Shown piece by piece: positions 40,012 to 49,160 of a DNA stretch of 64,000 nt (position 1 is its first letter; every line of letters begins with the position of its first letter). A model generated the notes under the pieces. It was given only the letters and a program-made list of their open reading frames with translations. It did not search any database and was not told where the DNA came from. A program made the translations under genes and the position numbers. The DNA lies in NCBI RefSeq assembly GCF_017874735.1, contig NZ_JAGGLV010000023.1, positions 1 through 64,000 on the forward strand. The letters run 5' to 3'. The stretch comes from Paenibacillus silagei. GTDB lineage: Bacteria; Bacillota; Bacilli; Paenibacillales; Paenibacillaceae.

Positions 40012-42873
40012 TTGCTGCATATGATTATCCTGCTTCCGTTTTTGCTGGCTGCGCTAATGCTGCTGCTGAAGCAAAATAAACGGTTTCACTTGGGCTGGAT
40101 CGCTCTGCCCCTTCCCGTAGCTCTCTTTATTTATTTCCTGACGAGAATTTCAGCCATCCGGGCGGGAGAGCCTATTGTGAACAGTATCACCTGGATGCCA
40201 TCCTTTGGGGTGAATATCTCGCTGGTACTGGATGGGCTCAGCTTGCTCTTTGTCCTGCTGATTACCGGAATGGGTGCCCTGGTTGTGCTTTATTCGATTT
40301 ATTATCTCGATAAGCTCATGGAGGGGATCCGCCAGTTTTATACATACCTGCTCATGTTCATGGGAGCCATGTTAGGAGTGGTGCTGTCAGATAATCTGAT
40401 GGTGCTGTATGGGTTCTGGGAACTGACGAGCATATCTTCGTTCCTGCTTATTGCCTTCTGGCACCGCCGGGAAAGATCCTCCTATGGAGCAATGAAGTCC
40501 ATGCTGATCACGGTGTTCGGCGGTCTGGCGATGCTTGCCGGATTCAATCTGCTATATGTAATGACCGGCACCTATAGTATCCGCGAGATTATTGCACAGG
40601 CAGGGACCTTAACAGAAAGTGGAATGTTTATCCCGTCCATGCTGCTTATTCTCCTGGGAGCCTTTACGAAATCCGCCCAATTTCCGTTCCATATCTGGCT
40701 GCCTGATGCTATGGAAGCGCCGACTCCGGTCAGTGCGTATCTTCACTCGGCGACCATGGTTAAGGCGGGGATCTATCTGGTAGCGCGGCTCACCCCGCTG
40801 TATGCCGGACAATCCGAGTGGTTCTGGCTGGTTTCTGTCACAGGACTGGTAACTCTGATCTATGGGTCGTTCAAAGCCATCCGGCAAACCGATCTCAAGG
40901 CCTTACTCGCATACTCCACGATCAGTCAACTCGGCTTGATCATGTCTTTGCTAGGACTCGGGTCGGCGGCAGTCTTCTTTACCGGTACGGGGGATGCGGT
41001 TTTCTATACGATGGCTACTACAGCTGCGCTCTTTCATCTCATTAACCATGCTGTATTTAAAGGCAGTCTGTTTATGGTTGTAGGCATCATTGACCATGAG
41101 ACGGGTACCCGTGATCTGCGCAAGCTTGGAGGGCTTATGTCTCTCATGCCGGTCACCTTCTCTATCGCATTGATCGGGACATTCTCTATGGCCGGATTGC
41201 CGCCATTCAGCGGATTCCTTAGTAAAGAAATGTTCTTCACTTCTGTACTCAATATCCGGGAGCTTGACATCCTGAGCTCAGGATACTGGACACAGCTCTT
41301 TCCGGTGATTGCCTGGATTGCCAGTGTATTTACCTTTGTATACAGCATGATCTTTGTCTTCAAGACCTTCCGCGGCAAGCTGAGGGAAGACAAACTGGAT
41401 AAGGTTCCGCATGAAGCTCCACTGGGTCTCTTACTGTCACCCGTGATTCTGATTTCACTTGCAGTAGTGTTCGCTTTCTTCCCTGATCTGGTCTCTGCCA
41501 CGCTGATTGAACCGGCGATGTCTTCCATTCATACGGGGCTGCTCGCACCGGAAGAAGCCTTTGAGGTTTCTATTCATTTCTGGCATGGATGGACACCAGA
41601 AATCTTCATGACCCTCGGTGTTATAGCAGCAGGTACGCTGTTGTTTAGAATCTATACCCGGTTACGTGTTCTAGACCGTGAAGCCGGCGGAACCAATGCG
41701 TTGAGCCGTATGTATGACTTCTCGTTAAGACTGCTCGAGAATGGTTCAAGACGCTTAACCGATGCTTATATGACTGGTTCGGGTCGCCATTACCTGCTCT
41801 ATATTTTCAGTTTTTTGATCATTTCCTTACTCGCAGTTCTGCTGCGGCAGCAGGGCATTAGCTTTGGTATGGATCAGTATGCCTCATTGTCTTTTTATGA
41901 ATTGGCTGTTGTAGCAGCCATGCTGCTGGCTGCTTTTGCAGTTCCATTTGCCAAGTCACGTGTCAACGCGATTCTTTTCACCGGTGGTGTCGGGTATATG
42001 GTGACGCTGCTCTTTGTTCTTTTCCGGGCACCGGATCTTGCACTCACACAGATGATTATAGAGACCGTTTCGGTCATTCTGTTCCTTCTTTGTTTCCGGT
42101 ATTTACCGAAGCTTAAGAAGCAGAAGGAGCCGTTGCGCTTTAAGCTGCCCAATCTGATTATTGCGGCTGGAGCTGGTATCACGATGACGTTGATTGCTCT
42201 GGCGGCTATGGGTACCAGTCCTTTTGAACCGATCTCCGAGTTTTTCTTGAAGGAAAGCTACAACCGGGCTGGCGGCAAGAATGTGGTCAACGTCATCCTG
42301 GTAGATTTCCGCGGGTTTGATACTTTGTTTGAAATCATGGTGCTTGGCATCGCCTCACTGGCCATTTATGGTCTGATTCATCTGAGAATGGAGACGGAAT
42401 TGCCGCCGCTGGAGCCCGCCAAGACAGAACTATTGCCGCTGCGCAGCAATGATGTGATTCTACAGACGATCTCCAAGGGGATTGTCCTTGTCATTCTGAT
42501 ATTCTCCCTGTATCTGTTCTTTGCCGGGCATAATCATCCCGGGGGAGGTTTTATCGGGGCTTTGATGGCTTCTGCTGCGCTTATGCTCATTGCAATCGCA
42601 TTTGGAATGGATCAGGTACGTAAGGTGCTCCCTGTGAATTATCGGCTGCTTACAGCTTCCGGGCTCATGCTGGCTATTCTGACAGCGTCAGGCTCATTCC
42701 TGTTTGACGCTCCTTTTCTAAGTCACACGTTCGGCCACTTCCATCTGCCAGTACTTGGCGATACGGAGCTGGCGACTGCCGTCCTGTTTGACCTTGGTGT
42801 ATTCCTGGCTGTAGTCGGCGTGACGATGACCATCATTTTATCGATCGGAGGGGAGAAGAAATGGAACTCGTAA
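40012..42873 (+). CDS. mrpA: Na+/H+ antiporter subunit A fused to subunit B (MrpAB)
   Basis: A 953-aa membrane protein; MrpA alone is about 800 and MrpB about 140. Residues 1-800 are MrpA: the Nuo-L-like antiporter part with FPFHIWLPDAMEAPTPVSAYLHSATMVKAGIYLVAR and the C-terminal extra helices. From about residue 817 the MnhB domain begins: SLYLFFAGHNHPGGGFIGAL to TMTIILSIGG. Subunits A and D carry the proton path in the Mrp complex. The start is TTG at 40012 after AAAGGGGG. The end overlaps mrpC. Confidence 0.9.
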   Translation: MLHMIILLPFLLAALMLLLKQNKRFHLGWIALPLPVALFIYFLTRISAIRAGEPIVNSITWMPSFGVNISLVLDGLSLLFVLLITGMGALVVLYSIYYLDKLMEGIRQFYTYLLMFMGAMLGVVLSDNLMVLYGFWELTSISSFLLIAFWHRRERSSYGAMKSMLITVFGGLAMLAGFNLLYVMTGTYSIREIIAQAGTLTESGMFIPSMLLILLGAFTKSAQFPFHIWLPDAMEAPTPVSAYLHSATMVKAGIYLVARLTPLYAGQSEWFWLVSVTGLVTLIYGSFKAIRQTDLKALLAYSTISQLGLIMSLLGLGSAAVFFTGTGDAVFYTMATTAALFHLINHAVFKGSLFMVVGIIDHETGTRDLRKLGGLMSLMPVTFSIALIGTFSMAGLPPFSGFLSKEMFFTSVLNIRELDILSSGYWTQLFPVIAWIASVFTFVYSMIFVFKTFRGKLREDKLDKVPHEAPLGLLLSPVILISLAVVFAFFPDLVSATLIEPAMSSIHTGLLAPEEAFEVSIHFWHGWTPEIFMTLGVIAAGTLLFRIYTRLRVLDREAGGTNALSRMYDFSLRLLENGSRRLTDAYMTGSGRHYLLYIFSFLIISLLAVLLRQQGISFGMDQYASLSFYELAVVAAMLLAAFAVPFAKSRVNAILFTGGVGYMVTLLFVLFRAPDLALTQMIIETVSVILFLLCFRYLPKLKKQKEPLRFKLPNLIIAAGAGITMTLIALAAMGTSPFEPISEFFLKESYNRAGGKNVVNVILVDFRGFDTLFEIMVLGIASLAIYGLIHLRMETELPPLEPAKTELLPLRSNDVILQTISKGIVLVILIFSLYLFFAGHNHPGGGFIGALMASAALMLIAIAFGMDQVRKVLPVNYRLLTASGLMLAILTASGSFLFDAPFLSHTFGHFHLPVLGDTELATAVLFDLGVFLAVVGVTMTIILSIGGEKKWNS

Positions 42874-43193
42874 TGGCGGTAGCGGTCGGAATTCTTTTCA
42901 TGATCGGTGTTTACCTGATTCTCTCCAAAAGCCTGCTGCGCATTGTGCTGGGAACCTCCTTGCTGACGCATGGAGTCCATCTGCTGCTGCTCACGATGGC
43001 CGGGCTCAAAAGGGGGGCAGCCCCTGTACTAGGCAAGGCGGATACCTATGTTGATCCGCTGCCGCAGGCGCTGATTTTAACCTCCATTGTCATCAGCTTT
43101 GGGGTCACAGCCTTCTTTTTCGTACTCGCATACCGGTCTTATCAGACGCGGGGTACTGATGAAATGGACAGCATTAAGGAGGACAACGAATGA
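42861..43193 (+). CDS. mrpC: Na+/H+ antiporter subunit C
   Basis: A 110-aa NuoK-like subunit with three membrane helices: ILFMIGVYLILSKSLLRIVLGTSLLTHGVHLLLL, then PLPQALILTSIVISFGVTAFFFVLAYR. The PLPQALILTAIVI box and the conserved Glu-less helix match MrpC/MnhC. It overlaps mrpA by 13 bp and mrpD by 4 bp, so the operon is translationally coupled. It forms the membrane part of the multisubunit cation/proton antiporter. Confidence 0.92.
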   Translation: MELVMAVAVGILFMIGVYLILSKSLLRIVLGTSLLTHGVHLLLLTMAGLKRGAAPVLGKADTYVDPLPQALILTSIVISFGVTAFFFVLAYRSYQTRGTDEMDSIKEDNE

Positions 43194-44665
43194 GCAATCT
43201 ATTGGTGCTCCCGATTCTCATTCCGCTGGCTACGGCTGTCATCCTGATTTTTCTCAAAGAGAAGATCCGGCTTCAGCGCGTGATTAGTGCGCTCAGCGGT
43301 CTGCTTAACATTCTGATTGCGGTGCTGCTGGTTACACGTGTCCACTCCGAGGGCATACTGACCCTGCAGATGGGGGGCTGGGCTCCTCCGTATGGCATTG
43401 TATTTGTAGGTGATATGTTTGCTGTATTGCTGGTAACGATGGCTTCGATCGTCAGTTTTGCGATTCTGTGCTACTCCTTCAGCAGTATTGGAGAGCAGCG
43501 GGAGCGGTTCTATTACTATACGTTCTTTCAGTTTTTGCTGGTCGGGGTATACGGCTCGTTTCTTACGGGGGATATTTTCAACCTGTTTGTCTTTTTTGAG
43601 GTCATGCTGATTTCTTCTTATGCGCTCATCTCACTCGGTGGGACCAAGCTTCAGCTAAGAGAAACGTCGAAATACCTGCTTATTAATATCGTATCCTCGA
43701 CACTGTTCGTAGCTGCGGTAGCTTATCTCTATGCAGCAGTAGGAACGCTCAACATGGCGCACCTGTCCCAGCGTATCGCTGAAGCGGGACAAGGCGGCGT
43801 GCTTAATGTGATTGCTGTTTTGTTCTTGATTGTATTCTCCCTGAAGGCAGGACTATTCCTGTTCTTCTGGCTTCCAGGGTCCTACAGTGCACCTCCGGCG
43901 GCTGTCAGAGCGTTGTTCGGTGCCCTGCTGACCAAAGTAGGACTCTATGCAATCATCCGCACCTTCACGTTGTTGTTCGTGAACGATCCCGGCTTCACTC
44001 ATGACTGGATCGCCTGGATGGCTGCTGCTACCATGATCCTGGGCAGCCTGGGGGCAGTGGCTTACAGGGATGTCCCGCGGATTCTGAATTATAACGTCAT
44101 TATCAGCGTTGGATTTGTAGCCTTTGGGCTCGCTGCAGGGACTGCAGATTCAATGAATGGGGCAGTCTTCTATCTGCTGCACGATATGCTGGCCAAGGGA
44201 CTTATGTTTATTCTGGGCGGGATGATTATATCCGCAGCCGGAACTGACCGGCTAGGCAGTATGGGCGGGATGATCCGAAAGTATCCGCTCCTCGGTTGGA
44301 TGTTTTTTATTCTGGCGCTCGCCCTGGTGGGGATTCCGCCGCTTAGCGGTTTTGCCGGCAAAATTATGATCCTCCGTGGAGCGTTGTCCGAGGGGATGCT
44401 GACGCTGTCCCTCATCGGTCTGGGATCAAGCTTTCTGGTGCTGTTCTCCCTGATGAAGGTGTTCAGGCTGGCCTTCTGGGGAAATGAACCCAAGGAAGAG
44501 CAGCCTAAGGTGAGCTTGAAGGCTGCTTCGGCTGTGGCTGCCGGCCTGCTGCTGCTTGTGATTGCCATGGGGATCGGAGCGGAGGTTGTGTATACTTATG
44601 TATCGCAGGCTGGCGAGGTTCTGGCTTCACCTGCGCTATATATTGAAGCCATAATGAAGGAGTAG
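43190..44665 (+). CDS. mrpD: Na+/H+ antiporter subunit D
   Basis: A 491-aa NuoN/NuoM-like proton-pumping subunit with about 14 helices. Signatures: FVFFEVMLISSYALISLGG with the conserved Glu, KAGLFLFFWLPGSYSAPPAAVRALFGALLTKVGLYAIIR with the conserved Lys, and LVGIPPLSGFAGKIMI. The ATGA-type overlap with mrpC and the 7-bp gap to mrpE place it in the mrp operon. Function: electrogenic Na+ (or K+)/H+ exchange for pH and sodium homeostasis. Confidence 0.92.
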   Translation: MSNLLVLPILIPLATAVILIFLKEKIRLQRVISALSGLLNILIAVLLVTRVHSEGILTLQMGGWAPPYGIVFVGDMFAVLLVTMASIVSFAILCYSFSSIGEQRERFYYYTFFQFLLVGVYGSFLTGDIFNLFVFFEVMLISSYALISLGGTKLQLRETSKYLLINIVSSTLFVAAVAYLYAAVGTLNMAHLSQRIAEAGQGGVLNVIAVLFLIVFSLKAGLFLFFWLPGSYSAPPAAVRALFGALLTKVGLYAIIRTFTLLFVNDPGFTHDWIAWMAAATMILGSLGAVAYRDVPRILNYNVIISVGFVAFGLAAGTADSMNGAVFYLLHDMLAKGLMFILGGMIISAAGTDRLGSMGGMIRKYPLLGWMFFILALALVGIPPLSGFAGKIMILRGALSEGMLTLSLIGLGSSFLVLFSLMKVFRLAFWGNEPKEEQPKVSLKAASAVAAGLLLLVIAMGIGAEVVYTYVSQAGEVLASPALYIEAIMKE

Positions 44666-44672
44666 TGAATAT

Positions 44673-45155
44673 ATGGCCTTACAATTCCTGTTTAATCTGT
44701 TGATTGCCTTTCTGTGGATGGCGATAAATAACAATGGCTCTGGCTCAAGCTTCTTAGTAGGTTATCTGCTTGGCATCGGACTTTTACTGTTATTTAGGAA
44801 ATCCAGGTCCCAGCCCCGGACCTTCTATCTCATACGTATATGGGCTGTACTGAAGCTTCTGCTGATCTTTGCCCGTGAACTTACGGTCTCGAATTTCGTG
44901 GTCATTGGCCATATCATCCGTCCAAAACTGGCTATACGTCCAGGTATCTTTGCTTATGAGACTGCCTTGGCCACGCCCTGGGAGGTTACACTGCTCTCGT
45001 GCCTGATTTGTCTGACACCGGGAACCCTGACCCTTGATGTGTCGAAGGATGGCAAGACGCTGTACATTCATGCTATTGATATTAAAGATGCACAGCTGCT
45101 GGTCACGCAGATTAGAGGCACTTTCGAACGAGCGATCAGGGAGGTGACCCGTTAA
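44673..45155 (+). CDS. mrpE: Na+/H+ antiporter subunit E
   Basis: A 160-aa subunit: two N-terminal hydrophobic helices (LQFLFNLLIAFLWMAINN and SSFLVGYLLGIGLLLLF), then RPKLAIRPGIFAYETALATPWEVTLLSCLICLTPGTLTLDVSKDGKTLYIHAID, highly typical of MrpE/MnhE. The ATG follows AAGGAG. Its stop overlaps the mrpF start (TAATG). It is needed for assembly or activity of the antiporter complex. Confidence 0.92.
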   Translation: MALQFLFNLLIAFLWMAINNNGSGSSFLVGYLLGIGLLLLFRKSRSQPRTFYLIRIWAVLKLLLIFARELTVSNFVVIGHIIRPKLAIRPGIFAYETALATPWEVTLLSCLICLTPGTLTLDVSKDGKTLYIHAIDIKDAQLLVTQIRGTFERAIREVTR

Positions 45156-45448
45156 TGATCCTAGTTATGCTAACCGTGGCCATGATCATTCTGGCTCTGG
45201 CGATGCTGGCCTGCCTGTTCCGTCTCCTGAAAGGGCCAACCCGCTCCGACAGGGTTGCCGCACTCGATACGATCGGCATTCATGTACTCGCTATGATAAC
45301 CGTCTTCAGTATGCTGCTGGATACCCAGGATTTTATAGAAGTCATTCTGGTTATCGGAATTCTGACGTTTATTGGTACTACGGCACTGGCCAGATATATT
45401 GAACGGGGAGCCGTTATAGAGGATGGAGGGAACCCCAATGACAGGTGA
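45155..45448 (+). CDS. mrpF: Na+/H+ antiporter subunit F
   Basis: A 97-aa small membrane protein with three helices. The conserved stretch RLLKGPTRSDRVAALDTIGIHVLAMI and the acidic DTQDFIEVILVIGILTFIGTTALARYIERG are classic MrpF. It is implicated in cholate efflux in Bacillus and in complex assembly. It overlaps mrpG by 11 bp when the better mrpG start is used. Confidence 0.92.
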   Translation: MILVMLTVAMIILALAMLACLFRLLKGPTRSDRVAALDTIGIHVLAMITVFSMLLDTQDFIEVILVIGILTFIGTTALARYIERGAVIEDGGNPNDR

Positions 45449-45794
45449 ACTGATTAGCTCTATTCTTGTGGTAATGGGTGCAGTCTTCTGCGGCTTAAGT
45501 GCCTTCGGCTTAGTCCGGCTGCCCGATGTCTATCTGCGTTCCCATGCGGCTACCAAAAGTGCAACCTTCGGGGTATTGTGTTTGCTGACAGGAGGTTTCC
45601 TGTACTTTTGGTTCAAAGACGGAACGGTTAATGTCAAGCTTCTGCTGGCGATTGTATTTGTATTCATCACTTCACCGGTAGCAGGTCACTTAAATGGCCG
45701 GGCTGCCTACCGTTCCGGAGTGCCCTTATGGAAGGGAAGCGTTCAGGATGACCTGAAGGTGCTGGGGGAAGAAAGCAAGGAAACGTCAAAATAA
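45438..45794 (+). CDS. mrpG: Na+/H+ antiporter subunit G
   Basis: A 118-aa subunit with three helices: LISSILVVMGAVFCGLSAFGLVRLPDVYLRSHAATKSATFGVLCLLTG, then LLLAIVFVFITSPVAGHLNGRAAYRSG, both signature segments of MrpG/PhaG. The ATG at 45438 follows GGAGGGAA; a start five codons earlier is inside mrpF and less well placed. Last gene of the operon; order A(B)-C-D-E-F-G is standard. Confidence 0.92.
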   Translation: MTGELISSILVVMGAVFCGLSAFGLVRLPDVYLRSHAATKSATFGVLCLLTGGFLYFWFKDGTVNVKLLLAIVFVFITSPVAGHLNGRAAYRSGVPLWKGSVQDDLKVLGEESKETSK

Positions 45795-45981
45795 TAGTTT
45801 GAAGTGAATGGAACGCGTGGAGATCAGCCGGATACCAAACAGGGTGTCTTTCCTTATACTGTAGAATCGCCAGCATGTTAGAATAGATCAATTATGGCCC
45901 TGCTTAGATCATTGTTTTGGGGCAAGGGGTCTATTAGAATTTGGGGGTAAGCAACGATGTGGATGTAAAGGAGACGGTAAT

Positions 45982-47514
45982 ATGCTTAGAATGGTCAATG
46001 TGGAGAATGGCACGGTAAAAGGCTTGCCCGCAGCCGATCCCCGGATTACGAGCTTTAAGGGAATACCGTTTGCAGCACCGCCTGTAGGGGAGAACCGCTG
46101 GCGGGCACCGCAGCCTGCCGAAGACTGGGAGGGTGTACTTCAGGCCCACGAGTTCGCACCGGTCTCCATGCAGGTCAGACAGGAGCTGGATGATAACAAT
46201 ATCTATACCCGTGAGTGGGCGGTGGAGCCTGACATTGCGATGAGCGAGGATTGCCTGTACCTGAACGTATGGACCCCGGCCAAACAGGCGGACGAGAAGC
46301 TACCCGTCTATGTATGGTATTTCGGCGGCGGGCTGCAGGTGGGCCATCCGGCAGAGATGGAGTTCGACGGAGAACGGATTGCCCGCAGAGGGATTGTTGT
46401 GGTGACGATTAACTACCGGCTGAATATCTTCGGCTTCCTCTGCCATCCCGAGATTACCGCGGAATCACCGGAGGCACCTGCCAACTTCGGCAACCTTGAC
46501 CAGCAGGCCGCTACCCGCTGGGTGAAGCGCAACATTGCTGCGTTCGGCGGTGACCCCGACAACATCACCATCGGCGGGCAGTCAGCGGGCGGCGGCAGTG
46601 TCATGAGCCAGCTTACCTCTCCGCAGAACGAAGGATTGTTTCAGCGGGCGATTGTTGAAAGCGGAATCTTCACGGACCTGTATCCGGGAACCCTGCTGCC
46701 GCCGCTCCGGGGGACACTGCAGGAGGCAGAGCAGGATGGCATCGAGTTCTTCAAGTACCTGGGTGTATCCACACTTGCGGAAGCGCGGAAGCTGGATGCG
46801 GTCTATCTGCGGGACAAGGCAGTGGCGCTTGGCGGGTTCTGGGGCACCGTTGCGGACCAGAAGTTCCAGGTGGGGAATCCGTTCGATCTGTTCGTGCAGA
46901 ATAGACGCTTGAAGGTGCCGGTTATGCTCGGCCATACCTCCTCGGAGTTCTTCAGCACTCCGAAGGTGCAGTCCTACGGGGAGCTCAAGCAGCTTGCGGC
47001 GGACATGTTCGGGGAGGATGCGGAGACCTTCCTGAAGCTTAGCGGCGCAAGGCCGGATGCTGTTCAGGAAGCGGCGGAGCGGGCAGCGGTAAGCGGAATC
47101 GAATACGCCATCCGGATCGCCGGGCAGGCGAATGCGGATACCGGAAGCGAAACCCCGCTCTATTACTATAATTTCGATGCGGAGATTCCGGGATGGGATA
47201 ACCCGGGCACCTTCCACTCGGTGGATCTGTGGTTCTTCTTCGAGACGCTGGCCAAGTGCTGGCGGCCGTTTGTCGGCAAGCATTATGATCTGGCCCGCCA
47301 GATGTGCAATTATACCGCCCACTTCATCCGTACCGGCGACCCGAACGGACAAGATTCGACAGGCGAAGCATTGCCGCACTGGGAGCCGTACACCCCGGAA
47401 GCACCTTACGGGATGCTGTTCGCAGACAAGGCGGAGTTCTCCAGAGAACAACCCGGCGAGATCATGAATTTTCTGGTGCAGCAGTACTTCAAGAAGACTG
47501 GCAGTCCGGTCTGA
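45982..47514 (+). CDS. Type B carboxylesterase
   Basis: A 510-aa alpha/beta hydrolase of the cholinesterase/para-nitrobenzyl esterase family. The early ITSFKGIPFAAPPVGENRWRAPQP and SEDCLYLNVWTP motifs, the oxyanion hole YFGGGLQVG, the nucleophile in TIGGQSAGGGSVMSQL and the catalytic His near GTFHSVDLWFFFETL are all visible. It lacks a signal peptide, so it is cytoplasmic. Natural substrate unknown. The ATG follows GGAGACGG. It is monocistronic with a terminator at 47538. Confidence 0.88.
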   Translation: MLRMVNVENGTVKGLPAADPRITSFKGIPFAAPPVGENRWRAPQPAEDWEGVLQAHEFAPVSMQVRQELDDNNIYTREWAVEPDIAMSEDCLYLNVWTPAKQADEKLPVYVWYFGGGLQVGHPAEMEFDGERIARRGIVVVTINYRLNIFGFLCHPEITAESPEAPANFGNLDQQAATRWVKRNIAAFGGDPDNITIGGQSAGGGSVMSQLTSPQNEGLFQRAIVESGIFTDLYPGTLLPPLRGTLQEAEQDGIEFFKYLGVSTLAEARKLDAVYLRDKAVALGGFWGTVADQKFQVGNPFDLFVQNRRLKVPVMLGHTSSEFFSTPKVQSYGELKQLAADMFGEDAETFLKLSGARPDAVQEAAERAAVSGIEYAIRIAGQANADTGSETPLYYYNFDAEIPGWDNPGTFHSVDLWFFFETLAKCWRPFVGKHYDLARQMCNYTAHFIRTGDPNGQDSTGEALPHWEPYTPEAPYGMLFADKAEFSREQPGEIMNFLVQQYFKKTGSPV

Positions 47515-47537
47515 GGGGATTCTGCTCTTGATAGGAT

Positions 47538-47590
47538 CAGCGGCAGTTTAAGACTTTATTTATTGAGTCTTAGATTGCCGCTGTTTTTAT
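47538..47590 (+). terminator. Intrinsic terminator of the esterase gene
   Basis: CAGCGGCA (47538-47545) pairs with TGCCGCTG (47576-47583), with inner AAGACT/AGTCTT, followed by TTTTTATT. Confidence 0.75.
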
Positions 47591-47792
47591 TACTGGACAG
47601 TCCCGTAGCATGTTATTCTCTATCAAACAATAGCCCGATAGAGTAGTTTCGGCTGTATTCACCAAGATGTAATAAAGAGTTGATGCTTTCATGAACGTTT
47701 GAAGGCAAAAAGGTGACCGGAGCTGATTTAGTTAAAATTAAAGATATAATAATTCAAAATATCTACGATTTTTATAAGGAGGCACTAACGTA

Positions 47793-49160
47793 ATGGGCAT
47801 CGATACCGTGCTGTGGAGCAGACTGGTGACAGGCTTGACACTGGGATTCCACGTTATTTTCGCAACAATTGGCGTTGGGGTTCCGCTGATGATCGCCATT
47901 GCTGAATTCATGGGCATACGCAAAAAAGACCCTCACTATACACTGATGGCCAAGAGATGGGCCCGCGGGTTTGTCATTTCTGTGGCCGTGGGCGTGGTGA
48001 CCGGTACGGCGATTTCACTGCAGCTGGCCTTGATCTGGCCTAATTTCATGAAGCTGGCCGGTAACGTGATTGCGCTCCCGTTATTTATGGAAGTGTTTGC
48101 GTTCTTTTTTGAGGCGATCTTCCTGGGCATTTACCTCTATACCTGGGACCGGTTCAAGAAGCCGTATATCCACTGGCTTCTTACGATCCCGATTGTTGCC
48201 GGTGCCGGGATGTCCGCTGTGTTTATCACGACCGTAAACGGGTTCATGAATCAGCCTGAGGGCTTTGCTATGGCCGGAGGGCAATTCACAGCGGTGAATC
48301 CGGTGGAGGCGATGCTGAATACAGCGACGTTCTCCAAGGTGTTCCATGTCTTAAGCTCTGCCTATCTGACCGGAGCCGCACTGCTGGCGGGTATCGCCGC
48401 GTTTGCACTCCTCAGAAAGGGAGTCTCGGAATACCATAAAAAAGCGCTGAAGCTGATGATGGCTGTGGTGATGGTGTTTGGATTGCTGAACGCTCTGGCT
48501 GGAGATACGTCGGCGAAATTTTTGGCTGAGCATCAGCCGGAGAAGCTGGCTGCGGCGGAGTGGCATTTTGAAACGGAAAGCGGAGCCGATCTGATTCTGA
48601 TGGGGTGGCTTAACGCCGAGCATGAGGTGCTGGGCGCACTGCACATTCCCAAATTTCTCAGCTTCCTCGCCTTTGGCGATTTCAATGCAGAGGTGACCGG
48701 TCTGAATGAATTCCCTGCGGATGAGCAGCCGCCGCTCCTGGTTCACTATTTATTCGATCTGATGGTCGGTGTCGGGTTTGCCCTATTAGGCATTTCATTC
48801 CTGTACTTCCTGTTTGTCTTCTGGAAAAAACGCAATGAGCATAACAAATGGCTGCTTCGCGCGATCGCGTTAGGCGCACCGCTTGCCTTTTTGGGAGTCG
48901 AGCTAGGCTGGTTCTACGCTGAGATCGGGCGGCAGCCCTGGATCTTAAGGGGATACATGCGTGTAGAAGAGGGGGCTACGACATCACCGAGTGTAAGAAT
49001 CCTGTTTTTCGTATTCCTGTTGCTGTACATCCTGTTAGGCACGGTATGTGTGCTTGTGCTGCGGCGCATGTTCAAGGACAATCCGGCAGAAACCGAGATG
49101 GAGAAGTGGAATCAGCATCCCGGCGGCAAATCAACAGTAAAGGGTGAGCACGCAAAATGA
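47793..49160 (+). CDS. cydA: Cytochrome bd ubiquinol/menaquinol oxidase subunit I
   Basis: A 455-aa heme-bearing subunit of the bd-type terminal oxidase, which reduces O2 to water with quinol. The start shows RLVTGLTLGFHVIFATIGVGVP with a heme-ligand His; the quinol loop is short, and GRQPWILRGYMRVEEG follows, as in the YthA/CioA-type short Q-loop enzymes. About nine membrane helices. The ATG follows AAGGAGG. It overlaps cydB by 4 bp. A TATAAT at 47745-47750 may be its -10 box. Confidence 0.92.
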   Translation: MGIDTVLWSRLVTGLTLGFHVIFATIGVGVPLMIAIAEFMGIRKKDPHYTLMAKRWARGFVISVAVGVVTGTAISLQLALIWPNFMKLAGNVIALPLFMEVFAFFFEAIFLGIYLYTWDRFKKPYIHWLLTIPIVAGAGMSAVFITTVNGFMNQPEGFAMAGGQFTAVNPVEAMLNTATFSKVFHVLSSAYLTGAALLAGIAAFALLRKGVSEYHKKALKLMMAVVMVFGLLNALAGDTSAKFLAEHQPEKLAAAEWHFETESGADLILMGWLNAEHEVLGALHIPKFLSFLAFGDFNAEVTGLNEFPADEQPPLLVHYLFDLMVGVGFALLGISFLYFLFVFWKKRNEHNKWLLRAIALGAPLAFLGVELGWFYAEIGRQPWILRGYMRVEEGATTSPSVRILFFVFLLLYILLGTVCVLVLRRMFKDNPAETEMEKWNQHPGGKSTVKGEHAK

